Source: Strigops habroptila (Eukaryota; Chordata; Aves; Psittaciformes; Psittacidae). Taken from it: a stretch of DNA of 64,000 nucleotides. The position numbers and the translations under genes are program-made. The DNA lies in assembly GCF_004027225.2 (NCBI RefSeq), contig NC_044290.2, forward strand, positions 8,324,906 through 8,388,905, given 5' to 3'. The notes beneath the pieces are model-generated. The model saw only the letters and a program-made list of their open reading frames with translations, did not search any database and had not been told where the DNA came from. Positions 1 through 9,193 of this stretch are shown here, in pieces. Positions within the stretch are counted from its first letter, which is position 1; every line of letters starts with the position of its first letter.

Positions 1-82
1 AGGTCAAGGGGCAGCCGAAGAGGGAGAAGCACATGCCGCACGCCGGTTCCTTCTCCAGCGCCGACACTCTCGGCTCCGCCAT
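1..82 (-). CDS. TRIM25: RING-finger protein first exon, probably TRIM25 (partial, runs off the left edge)
   Basis: Read on the minus strand from an ATG at 82-80, the frame stays open to the window edge and gives 27 residues, starting MAEPRVSALEKEP. The following stretch has the spacing Cys-x2-Cys-x3-Phe-x2-Pro-x-Thr, which is the opening of a TRIM-type RING domain (first zinc-ligand pair, then the Pro-x-Thr before the next Cys-Gly-His). Most of the RING, the B-boxes, coiled coil and PRY-SPRY would lie outside the window. TRIM25 is a cytoplasmic E3 ubiquitin/ISG15 ligase that activates RIG-I signalling. The name rests on this short match plus synteny: in other vertebrates TRIM25 lies next to COIL, on the same strand as here. 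Another TRIM paralogue would look the same over so few residues. The start lies in a CpG island and no upstream in-frame ATG is closer. Confidence 0.65.
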   Translation of the reverse strand, partial: MAEPRVSALEKEPACGMCFSLFGCPLT

Positions 83-480
83 CGCTGCGGCTGCCGCTAT
101 CCCGAGACGACACAAACGAAACTTGGGCCGGGGCTTTCCCGGTATGTAAGCGGCCCGTCCCCGCCCCGGCGGGAGGGACGGCAGCCCCGGACCCGCCTTG
201 GCGCCGCCGGAGACCCGCCCGCCCGAGAGGCGGTGGCGCCCCTCACCGCGGCCCCGGGGCGCTCCTCCCGGCTGCCTTCACACCCCCTTCTCGACCTTCG
301 GGGTCCCTTCAGCAGAGCCCTACGGCTGCGGCCTCGTTCACCGCTGCTACGTGTGATCACCGTGCACCGCGCCGAGCTGCCGCCAGCCCCGGCTGCCTTC
401 CTGCGGGTACCGGGCTGGGGAAGAGCAAACAAGCTGTTGTTTGTAGAGCGCGCAGGTCGCTGCACTGTGAATGTGGAAAC
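83..480 (-). promoter_or_regulatory. CpG-island promoter of the TRIM25-like gene
   Basis: This block is strongly GC- and CpG-rich and lies directly upstream of the minus-strand start codon at 82. Base composition falls to the AT-richer genomic background after about 480. No TATA box is visible near the start. Open frames on both strands here (97-483 minus, 233-532 plus) are explained by GC richness, which thins out stop codons, and have no recognisable protein content. The transcription start is not visible from sequence alone. Confidence 0.6.
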
Positions 481-3400
481 CATCTTAGCGGAGGATACTT
501 GCTCAATTTTTCTCTTTTTCCCCTCGGTCTAACTGTTGAATACTTGCTGTTTCTAACAGGAACACGGGATGCTGAATAGCCGTGTGTGCAGCTATTCCTG
601 TCTTAACTATCCTGACTCCAAATTCTTCCAGTGGCCTCCTCATGCTCCTTCATCTGCCCTGTTCTCTGGTGTCACAGGGACTTCTTCAGTGCCTTACACA
701 CTTCTCCGTGGATGAAATGGAGCAGCCTGGCACAAAGCCTGTGAGCCTTCACCAACGATTTAAGCAGAGCCTGGTGGTCTTCAGGGGAGGAAGCCATCTG
801 CTCTTAACTACATTTCCAGTGGCCAAAAGACACCTCGTGGAGAACTGCTGATGTTCCTTTTAATGTCATAAAGAAGGTATTAGCAGGCAGTTGTGGGGGT
901 TCTACATTGGCATTAGCCCTCAGAGACTTCAAAAAATCTTCAGGAATCATATAAAGCACTTGAAAGGGGCATTGGTGGTTTGTCCATTATAAGTAGTGCT
1001 TTGAAAGAAACTCCTAGCCACTTAGTTTGGAAGATTAAATTAAATCTGAACAGTGACTGAAAACCTACATCATACAGATGACGTTATACATATATATAGA
1101 ACGTTGACTTCTACCTGCATCAATAATGTGCTCCACTCCTGCAGGGTGAACTACGGAGGGGTTGGTGTCCCGGACTCTGACTCACAGCTTATTAGTCATG
1201 GGGCAGGAAGGGCAACAGGAGCTGACTGGAGCTGGGGTTAACAGAGGGGAGGCAGAGTTCAGTGATTGGTGTGTGATCTGCAGGAGGCTGGCAGTTTTAG
1301 ATGGGTGCAGCTCCACTTAGCTGGGGTAAGCATGTTGGGATATGCAGATCAGGACTCTGTAACTGCTGTCAGAGGAGATGGGAACACCCAAGGGTGCTGG
1401 TGAGGCGGTGGCTGACAGTGACTGCAAAGGACGGTTCTCACCCAGCTGTGTGTTACCAGAGATGTGACCAAAAAGCAGCTGTTAATGTTTACAATTGTTA
1501 TTCTTCTGTAGGTGAACAAAGCACTTCTTCCTGGGCTTCACCACTATCCTCTTCCAAAGGCTCAGCACGCTCACTGCATTCTCTGCAGCACTCACCTGGT
1601 GCCCACTGATGCAGACAAAGGTATGCGAACGTAAAAGGTAAATACACACCCTCACAGTGGTAGCTTTTGCTTCTGGAGCAGAACATGAGGTGTTTAGAGC
1701 TCAGATGAGCGATTCTTCTCCATTGTTAAAGGGGGCTTGAAATTGTGTTCTGAGTAAGCCCAACCATTCCTGCAGTCTAAAAACCAATGCTTAGCATTAA
1801 AAACTAGTGTTTTACCATTTAGATAGCTACTGAACTTGCTGCTCTCTTTGCCTCCTTTCAATTCCTTGAGAACTACTTCACGTGGTTCTGAACTAAATCT
1901 AACCCTTTGCCCACTTACTGGGTGTTCAAAGTGCCACTTGGAGCCTGAGCAGGAAGTTGGAAGCACAGCAGAAGAAATTGTTTCTTGTGTACACATGGCA
2001 GAGCAAACACTGAGGTGGGTTTTCTGATACTGTTTGACTTTTTTGGATATAATATGCAGAGTGGTATGATATTCCTACCAAAATGAGAAGTAGCTCCAAA
2101 TTCCTTCACGTGCACATTCCATCCTTTTCCGCATCTCCCCCATTTAGGCCTTGGGCGGATGGGTGTGACAGGGCAGGTGCTCAGCCAGCTCCTTCAGGCT
2201 GAACTTCACTCAATTTGATGTAAATTGTGCATTGAAGCAGTAGTTTCACCCAAACTTGCTAACAATGGATAAATAAACCTCAGGATTTTATCTTCAAAAC
2301 ATCCTCTTTTGGGGGTGTGTTTGTTTTCAAGCATCATCTCTTCCTTACAGCCAGAGGGACTCTACCCATTTAATTTGTAGCCAAAACATTGTGGGCAATG
2401 GAACAAGAGGCAAATCCTGCTCTCAACTGTTGTGGAATCCCTGCATTTAGCTTTTGCAATTTCATCAGAATTCAAAATGAATGATTTCCTTTAGGGGAAA
2501 AAAAAGAAGTCTTTCCATTAATCTCATCTGCCTCAGCATGACTGTGCTGAAGCTTCTGGAATTTGCTTTTTGTCCAGTTTGCAAGAATGGCCACGCATGA
2601 ACGTGATTGCTCTGAAAACCAAATTCTGGCACAAAATAATGGCAACTAAAGACAACTGCAATACACACATTAGTTTTACTGATAGAAAAGTGATTCCTTC
2701 ACATCCAAGAGATTTTAATAGGGGCAATGCAAAGGTGTGCAATGTTTGAATATAGTCACGCACTAATCAGAGCAGGTGTCAGCTGAACCACGAGGGACAA
2801 TTTCCCAGGTGTTTCTATCTAGGCTTTTGGGTTTTTTTTTCCATGTCTTCTGTTTAAGAGTCAACTCCCTGGGACAGGGATCATCTCAAACTGTAAGACT
2901 TGCCAAGATGACGATGTGATGGGTTCGATGTGCTCACACTTGCACGTCAGTGAAGTGCACTGCCACTGCCTGGCGACCCATTCTGCTATTGGGAAGAGGG
3001 AGGGTGGCACAGAAACTTCTACATTTAAAGGGCAAAAGGGTTTGCTTTAAACCAAACAAACAAGGTCTCAGAGCCTACACAGATTAACACACCGGGACAC
3101 GATTTTGCCAGGGACTCCTGTTATATTTTGCTGGTTCTGACACTACTGATACCATTTCTCTACCTCTCAGAATTACAGAACCTTGAAACCCATATGTTGT
3201 GGAGAGCCCTGTAAATAACTGCAAGGTCATGGCATGTGTATCATGTTCTGCAGCTGCAGAGATGTGCACATCAACAACATCTATTTCATTTTTAAGTGTT
3301 GTTTTTAGCTATCCTTACAGCAAGCTACCTCTGTGCGCAGTTATTCATCTCTAACCAAATCCAGACATCTAAATGCAGTTACTGACAGCACAAGGTCGTG

Positions 3401-3603
3401 TTTATCTTTTTGATCAAACCATTCCAGTTCTGCAACTCGCAGCATTAGGATATAAAAACTGTTATTAAGTTTTCCATTGAGGAAAAAACAACACATCTAT
3501 ATTAAAGACTTCCTATAATAACCAGAGTATTCCTGTATTACATAAAAACATATCTCAAGAAAAAAGTGTTTCCTTTCCTTTTGACATAGCTTCTTTTTAG
3601 AAC
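481..3603. other. Intergenic DNA between the TRIM25-like gene and COIL
   Basis: About 3.1 kb separates the TRIM25-like promoter from the 3' end of COIL. I see no coding exon, RNA gene or recognisable transposable element here. Open frames are short, mutually overlapping and lack family resemblance. Small AT runs (for example around 1085-1100) are too short to call as microsatellites. Confidence 0.6.
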
Positions 3604-3605
3604 CA

Positions 3606-3611
3606 TTTATT
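3606..3611 (-). terminator. COIL: Candidate COIL polyadenylation signal
   Basis: The plus-strand TTTATT is AATAAA on the minus strand, about 93 bases past the COIL stop codon. It is the first canonical signal downstream of the stop and would give a short 3' UTR of roughly 110-130 nt. Use of a more distal signal cannot be excluded without transcript data. Confidence 0.5.
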
Positions 3612-3703
3612 AAAAATATCCACCAGTTCATCTGCTGCCCTCAGCACTAGAAGGCAGCATGGCACAAAGACAGTCCGGGCAATTATTTACATCTGTTCAC
3701 ATT

Positions 3704-3793
3704 TCAGATTGTTCCATTTTCGATGCTGGATCCGTTAACTGGAGGCTCAACAATCAGTCGTGGCTCTATCAGTGCATCCCAACTTTCAGTTAT
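3704..3793 (-). CDS. COIL: COIL exon 7, terminal (residues 572-600 and stop)
   Basis: Encodes [18 protein letters not shown] and a tail ending ENGTI, then TGA at 3706-3704. It matches the human ITVFWKELIDPRLIIESP end; the extreme tail has diverged. Confidence 0.95.
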   Translation of the reverse strand: MTESWDALIEPRLIVEPPVNGSSIENGTI

Positions 3794-6700
3794 CTGAAAA
3801 CAAAATACAGTCAATACTTAGCACATACAAGCTGGACAGGCAGATGCAATTCACCCTACATTGTGCTTGTTCTAGACTTGGAACAGCAGCATGACCGAAC
3901 AGAGATCACAAGATCCTTCCTGTGATTCATCAGTCTTCTTGATGAACCTCAACCTGACTGATGTCCTCATAAAGAGAGGTGCAGGTAAGCAAACCAGTGC
4001 CTGAAATGAATAACCTTGTAAGAAGTGATACTCTACCTAGATGTGATACTGTTTATTAGCCAAAACAAAAAGTTATAGTTTGATGACTGTTTTTGAACCT
4101 TGTTACTTGAGGAACACCCCAGAAGTGATTCTTATCTTGTAATCATGCACATTCTTGCTAGAAAAGAACAATTCTTTTTTTTTCCATTCATTTTATTGCA
4201 TTCTTCCAAAGGGAACCTCACTGGGATGAACGGAGTCATAAAGCAGGGCATGTATCAGCTGTACAAAACTTGGAACAGGCTTTGAAACAGGACACCCACA
4301 AACCTTTGTATCCTGAGGAACAGCGTACTCGATCAGTTCTGCTCCATCTGCAGACTGGTAAACCAGATCGAATTTCCCTGGCTCTTTTGCATCTTAAAAA
4401 CAAACAAACAGCTCCATTGACTTTAAGCAAAAAAAGTTTAAATGTCTTCATATTTAGAAAGCTAATCCAAACTTTTTTTTTTAACTCAAGTTGGGGGTTT
4501 GGGTTCATAATTTTAAAAGAAAATCTGAGGTAGAACTGAATACTACACACCGAAATAAAGGCAACTGTCTAATATGACTATGTGCATGAAAAAGTTAATC
4601 AACAATATGCTTCTAATTTGAGAAGAACACTCAAATGATGATAATTCATTAATTCTGGGCTAAATGGCAATTGCAGTATCCACATCCAGTTTCAGAAACA
4701 CTCACAGTTTAGGTCTCTGAAGTGCACTTTGTCACTGCAGGGACTCGGTTCCACATCCACTGAAGACAATGGCTTCACTGACATCACTATTATAATCTAT
4801 AATTTTCTCTGCAATTCCATATAATGATTTTAATTTTTTTTTCAGGAACTGAAACCCCAGCAGAGATGAGTTACTGACCACTCACACCGACTGGACAAAT
4901 TACCTATGAGCATCTTCAGTACAGCTAGCAAGTGTTTGAATTTCTCCATTTAAATAGACTTTTGGGGGAGGGATGTGTTGAAGAAGAACCCAAGGAAATT
5001 GGAAATACTCCTAAAACATGAAGTGTGCCTTGGACTAGCTGTTTTCCAAGTGGTGCACGTGACAACGAGCATTTGGTGTCCCAGGGTACATACGTTGTCC
5101 TGCTGATGGCGAAAGGATCTCAAGCTCGATCTGTTTTTTATCAGCATTCCAACTGATGATTTTCCCCTCCTTCATAAAGCAACAAAGAAAGAATCAGGTA
5201 AGATACACTTCAGCACTGGGTAACCACTGCGGTACTTGATCACAGTTAGAGGAAGCTCTGTCTGTCAAGTTTTGCTCTGTGTATAAAGCCTGCAGAGCAT
5301 TAAAGCTCAGCAGTCTGCAGTTACTGACATCAATAAACTGATGTTATTCATGGTCACTGTAGTTTCAACCAGTATTTATCCACTAACCAAGTTACCTGAA
5401 GTAGCTACAAAGTTTTACTTGCACCAGTTTCAAGAATTTGCCTTGATTTCAGGCAGCAGTAGACTCAAACACAGCTACATTCTTCTACTTGATTTTTTGG
5501 TCATTTTTGAAATATTAATGATCATTAATAACGCTTTTTTTAATAACGTCTACATCTCTCAAATTTTCAGCTAGTTTTGGGTTCTAGAGTTTCTGGTTTT
5601 ACTGCTGCACCAGGAATAGCCTGTGGAGTCAATTAGATGAGAAGAAAAACACTGCACAACCTCAAAATATTTAAGCCTTACCTCACCTGTAATAGTTTTG
5701 TGAGTGAATTAAAGGAGGGAGGAAACCAGTACCTTATAGTCTGAAACTTCAGGACAGTAATTTTCAGTTAGTTCCAAGCGCTGTTGAAAGAAACACAAAT
5801 AACAAATTACAACTTTTCCAGATCCCTGATGATGCCACGTGTACCCAGACACGGTTTCTTCACAAGAGGAAAGTGCAAGAACCAAGTCTCCCACTCCTGG
5901 ATCCTGATGCCGATCACAGGCGCGGGTAGTCTTCCAGGACTCACAGTTCCAAAGGATTTACGTTCAGGTCAGGCTGTGAGCGGAGATCAGGGAGATGGAT
6001 CCTGGTCTCCTCAACCACAGTGATTTCATTTCAATTTACTTTTTTATTTTGCAGTGAAGTGGAATTATTTATATGGTAAAATTTGTAATAATATTATAGA
6101 AACGCTACAGAGAAATACCATAGAGGTATCTTTCATTTTTATAGCACCTAATTTTAATGCTGACTTTCCTTGCATGTTGGAAAGAGAGAGGTAACATGCT
6201 TCTTTCTGGCCTTCTATTTAAACATAAACTTTGAAAATATGTCCATGGTAAAGAGACTTTGTGAAGGTGCAGTGAGAAAATGCTGTTATTTGTGAGCTGA
6301 CTAATGTGCTGGCTAAGAGTCACTGTACAAACGTACACGGAGATTCACACTGAAATGGCAGCGGAGACATTTCTTTGTTTATGTTGTACAAATATAGGAA
6401 GTCTAAAGAAATGCATTTAACTCATTCACATGCTCCAAATCTTTGTAAAAGTCAAAGTCAGACTTAAAACACAGGTTTTTAGAGCCAAAACCAGAAACCA
6501 TAACAGTTTGTTATATGGGAAACTACTAGGTTGGAAAGACAGTGAGAGAGAAGTGAATGCTTTCAGAGATGCCTGCAAACATTAGACACAAGAATTGTGC
6601 TGAGCCATTTGCTTCAGTTTAAAACAAGACTTTTAGAAAAGAACAAAAAAGTAGGATGAAGACTCCTTCCAAACTCTTATACTTCAAGGGTTACGTCCCA

Positions 6701-8976
6701 GAACAATGCAGGATGAAGTTCTTCGGTGTAAGCTTTTTGATGTCAGGACTGTGTGATCTGTAGCGTGCCCTGCAGAACTTACCATAGCCCAAATGAAACA
6801 ATTTTAGCCCACTAACATTGCGCATTTCACAAGTTCTTTACCTTAAAGGCAATTCTTTCTCCCACTTGTGGTGGAGCAGCAAGAAGAGGTAACACACTAT
6901 AGTCTCTCTTGGGGACCTCCACGGGACTCTGTGAAACGAACAGTAAATTTAATTACTGATTTAATTACTGCATTAATAAAACAGAAGACAAAGTTTATGC
7001 TGTATGGATTCTAAGATGTTCAGAGAAGAGTTATGGTACGTATCCAAGTACTTTGTTTTGAGAGATATAATACAAACATTTAAATATTGTTTCATAAACA
7101 CCTTCTCAGGCTGCTGGAGATACAGTAAATACCAGGCTTACTAAGTTAAGATCAACCTTTATCCTACTAATCTGTTAGAGCTTCTATGAATTATTCTCAT
7201 CCTATGTAGCTTTTGTATAGTTAAAGCTGCAAGAGAAAGGTGACCTATGGCTGTGTAAGTCACTCACCTGGACAAGAACAGAAGTGTTTGTCGCAGCTTC
7301 ATTTAAGTGCCTCTGCTTCTGGCCTTCACTGCTGTAGTTATAGAAGAAGCCCGGGTTGGTTCCTCTCCCAGGGCCTTGGCCCCTCATCATCCCACGATAC
7401 CCACGGCCCCTAGGTCCTCTCCAGAAGTTATCCTCTCCCGTTCCATGCCCCCTTCCACGCCCTGGGCTGGCAACTGGTCCTTGAATACTGTTTGGCAACT
7501 GTTTGGTACAATTCCTTGCTATGGAATTACTCAGTCCAGCGTCTGCTGCAGATTTTTTAACAAGTGTTTCTGAATCTGAACTCTCAGACTCTGAGGAGGA
7601 GGTTTGTGCTTTGGGAGCCTTGGTGGTGCTGGGCAGTGGCTTTTCCTTTGCCGTACTGTCGTGTGCTGCTGCCACCTTCTCATCCTCTGTACTTGAGTCA
7701 GAATCTGAACTAGAGGATGGGGATTTTTTAGCATTTTTACTAATTGCAGTCTTAGTGGAATTGTCAGCGTTGGGCTTTACAGTCACTTTATTAGAAACAA
7801 CAGTTTTCGCATCAGCATTTGCAGCAGTTTGGGATTTGTCTTTGGGAAGTGTCGCCACTACAGGTTTATGGGAAGATGTATTTTGCTTTACGTTTACCTC
7901 ACTGCTGTCACTGTCAGACGATGTGCTGGAGGAAGGGGAAGCTGCCACCCTCCTTTTTTTGAACCGTGTTGGTTTTTTTGTGTTATTTTTACCAGAATTT
8001 CGAGGTGAGCTCTGATTTGCCTGTTCTAAATCCACCTTTGCTGCAGCAGCCTTTGTCTGCTTTTTATCCTTCTTTTTTGTTGCCGACTCCTTCTCCCTCT
8101 CTGTTTTTTTAAGCTTTTTAGGTTGGCCAGAAGAGCTCTCTTCCTTACCTTCTGTGAGTCTATTTCTTTCACTAACTTCATCCTTTCTTTTTCTTTTCTT
8201 GTGCTTTTTATGAGGGTCCCAAATATCTACAGAGGTCTCTTCCCTACAGGAGGGATACTCAGAGTTATGTTTATTCTTTTTCTTTTCCCTTTTATGCCTG
8301 TGTTTTTCATTTATAGAGAAGTCTTCTTCCTTCTTTTGTCTATGCCTTTTTTTGTCTTCCGTTGGTGTATACGAGAAGCCACTACCTATCTCTTCATAGT
8401 CATCTGCAGCAATCTCTTCCAATTTTACTCTGTCAAAAAACCAAACAACAGCCACTGTTCAGCACAATTAACACCTTTCCCCCATTCATTAGCAGCTCGG
8501 GTAGGCTTGTCTCTTGGAGGCGCTCTCTCCCTCTATCCCTGCGGAGATTCCCAACCCCTGGGCTCTGTCCATCCCATCTCCGACAATCCGACGTGTCTCG
8601 GGCTTAGAGGAACGGGGCTCCCGCTCACCCCGGGAGGGCACCGCCGGGCCCGGTCCGTGTCCCGTCCCAAGCCTGCGAGGGGCCTCCCCCCTGACCCCGG
8701 TGCCGCGGCTCCGCTCCCCCCGTACCGGAGCGAGTCGTTGTCCCGCACGAGGCGGGCGCTCTCGGTGGGGGGCAGCAGCGCCCCCTCCAGGAAGAGGCTG
8801 AGGCGGGCCCGGCGGCTGAAGCCGAACCTGTGTCGGATGAGGCTGAGGAGGTCGGTGACGAGGCGCACCCGGCCGGGCTCCAGCAGCAGCCAGCACAGCG
8901 CGCAGCCCGGGCTGCCTGGCGGCGGGTAGTCAAACACCAGCCGCAGCCGCACCGGGCCGCCGCCGGCCGCCGCCAT
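3704..8976 (-). CDS. COIL: Coilin, Cajal body scaffold (7 coding exons, complete)
   Basis: Complete split gene. Coding joins on the minus strand are 8976-8726, 8429-7268, 6928-6842, 5780-5733, 5169-5094, 4392-4304 and 3793-3704, all with GT-AG borders and consistent phase, giving 600 residues (human coilin has 576). Residues 1-90 match the N-terminal ubiquitin-like self-association domain ([41 protein letters not shown]). The middle is disordered and rich in Lys and Ser, with basic nuclear-localisation clusters ([14 protein letters not shown]) and three acidic Ser-Asp/Glu blocks that look like CK2 sites. An RG box at about 408-440 is the SMN-binding type. Residues about 472-572 form the Tudor-like C-terminal domain. 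Coilin concentrates snRNP and snoRNP maturation in Cajal bodies. The start has a strong context (A at -3, G at +4). It shares a promoter with SCPEP1. No frameshift or missing exon is seen. Confidence 0.97.
4304..4392 (-). CDS. COIL: COIL exon 6 (residues 542-571)
   Basis: Encodes (H)[19 protein letters not shown] then [10 protein letters not shown], the most conserved part of the C-terminal domain (human [22 protein letters not shown]). Borders are TTTTTAAG|AT and AAG|GTTTGT. Confidence 0.95.
5094..5169 (-). CDS. COIL: COIL exon 5 (residues 517-541 plus one base)
   Basis: Encodes [19 protein letters not shown] and a short tail ending GQ, equivalent to the human EGRILSHN...VDIEIL strand of the Tudor-like fold. 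The donor is C|GTATGT, leaving one base for the next codon. The acceptor reads TATGAAG with little pyrimidine in the last bases, so it is weak. Confidence 0.9.
5733..5780 (-). CDS. COIL: COIL exon 4 (residues 501-516)
   Basis: A 48-base micro-exon encoding [16 protein letters not shown], matching the conserved LLELT...DVSDYK segment of coilin. The acceptor is TTTCAACAG and the donor is AAG|GTACTG. Confidence 0.94.
6842..6928 (-). CDS. COIL: COIL exon 3 (residues 472-500)
   Basis: Encodes 29 residues, [10 protein letters not shown] then [19 protein letters not shown], the first part of the Tudor-like domain and nearly identical to the mammalian protein. Both borders are phase 0. A 12-base tandem duplication lies just upstream of its acceptor. 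Confidence 0.95.
7268..8429 (-). CDS. COIL: COIL exon 2, large central exon (residues 84-471)
   Basis: A 1162-base exon follows acceptor TTTTTTGACAG and ends at CAG|GTGAGT, in phase 0. It carries the whole Lys/Ser-rich linker and the RG box with GRGRGHG, RGPRGRG and [10 protein letters not shown]. One dominant middle exon is also the layout of mammalian COIL. The long open frames on the opposite strand (7503-8015, 8123-8929) are shadows of its biased composition. Confidence 0.96.
8726..8976 (-). CDS. COIL: COIL exon 1 (residues 1-84)
   Basis: Encodes the N-terminal self-association domain. It ends ...RDNDSL plus two bases of an Arg codon at a GT donor (8725-8724), completed by the first base of exon 2. 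The single-exon GC-rich frame that continues through the donor is read-through, not protein. Confidence 0.95.
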
Positions 8977-8979
8977 CTT
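8969..8979 (-). promoter_or_regulatory. COIL: YY1-type motif overlapping the COIL start codon
   Basis: The minus strand reads AAGATGGCGGC, the classical YY1 site of TATA-less housekeeping promoters, with the ATG of the motif being the COIL initiator codon. In many ribosomal and RNA-processing genes this element sits just downstream of the transcription start, which would make the COIL 5' UTR short. Confidence 0.6.
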
Positions 8980-9141
8980 GGAAGGGAAGGAGGCGGGCCC
9001 GGGCACGGTGAGGGGCGGTGCGAGAAGGGCGACGGCGCCAAGTGTGGGCCAAAAAGGGCGGGAAGCGCGCGAGCCTCGGCCGCGCCTCCTGAGGGCGGCT
9101 CCGGTCGCGGTCCCGGTGCGTGTGAGAGCGCGGGCACCGGG
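8977..9141. promoter_or_regulatory. Bidirectional COIL/SCPEP1 core promoter
   Basis: Only 165 bp lie between the divergent start codons, so both 5' UTRs and the core promoter must fit here or overlap the first exons. There is no TATA box. A GC box (GGGGCGG, 9012-9018) and an E2F-like GGCGCCAA (9034-9041) are visible. These short motifs are suggestive only; the shared-promoter call rests on geometry and the CpG island. Confidence 0.75.
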
Positions 9142-9193
9142 ATGAGGCCGCTGCGCGCCGCGACTGCCGCGTCCGTGCTGCTGCTGGCGGCAG
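9142..9193 (+). CDS. SCPEP1: SCPEP1 exon 1 (signal peptide)
   Basis: ATG in the context CCGGGATGA, then residues 1-17 and one base of Gly18, ending GCAG|GTACGG. The hydrophobic run SVLLLAAG is the core of the signal peptide. Confidence 0.88.

Noticed and set aside
7503-8929. Long plus-strand open frames (170 and 268 codons) antisense to COIL exons 1-2
   Set aside because: They are shadows of COIL's Ser/Lys-rich, compositionally biased exon and the CpG island. The peptide is low-complexity, while the minus strand encodes clear coilin.
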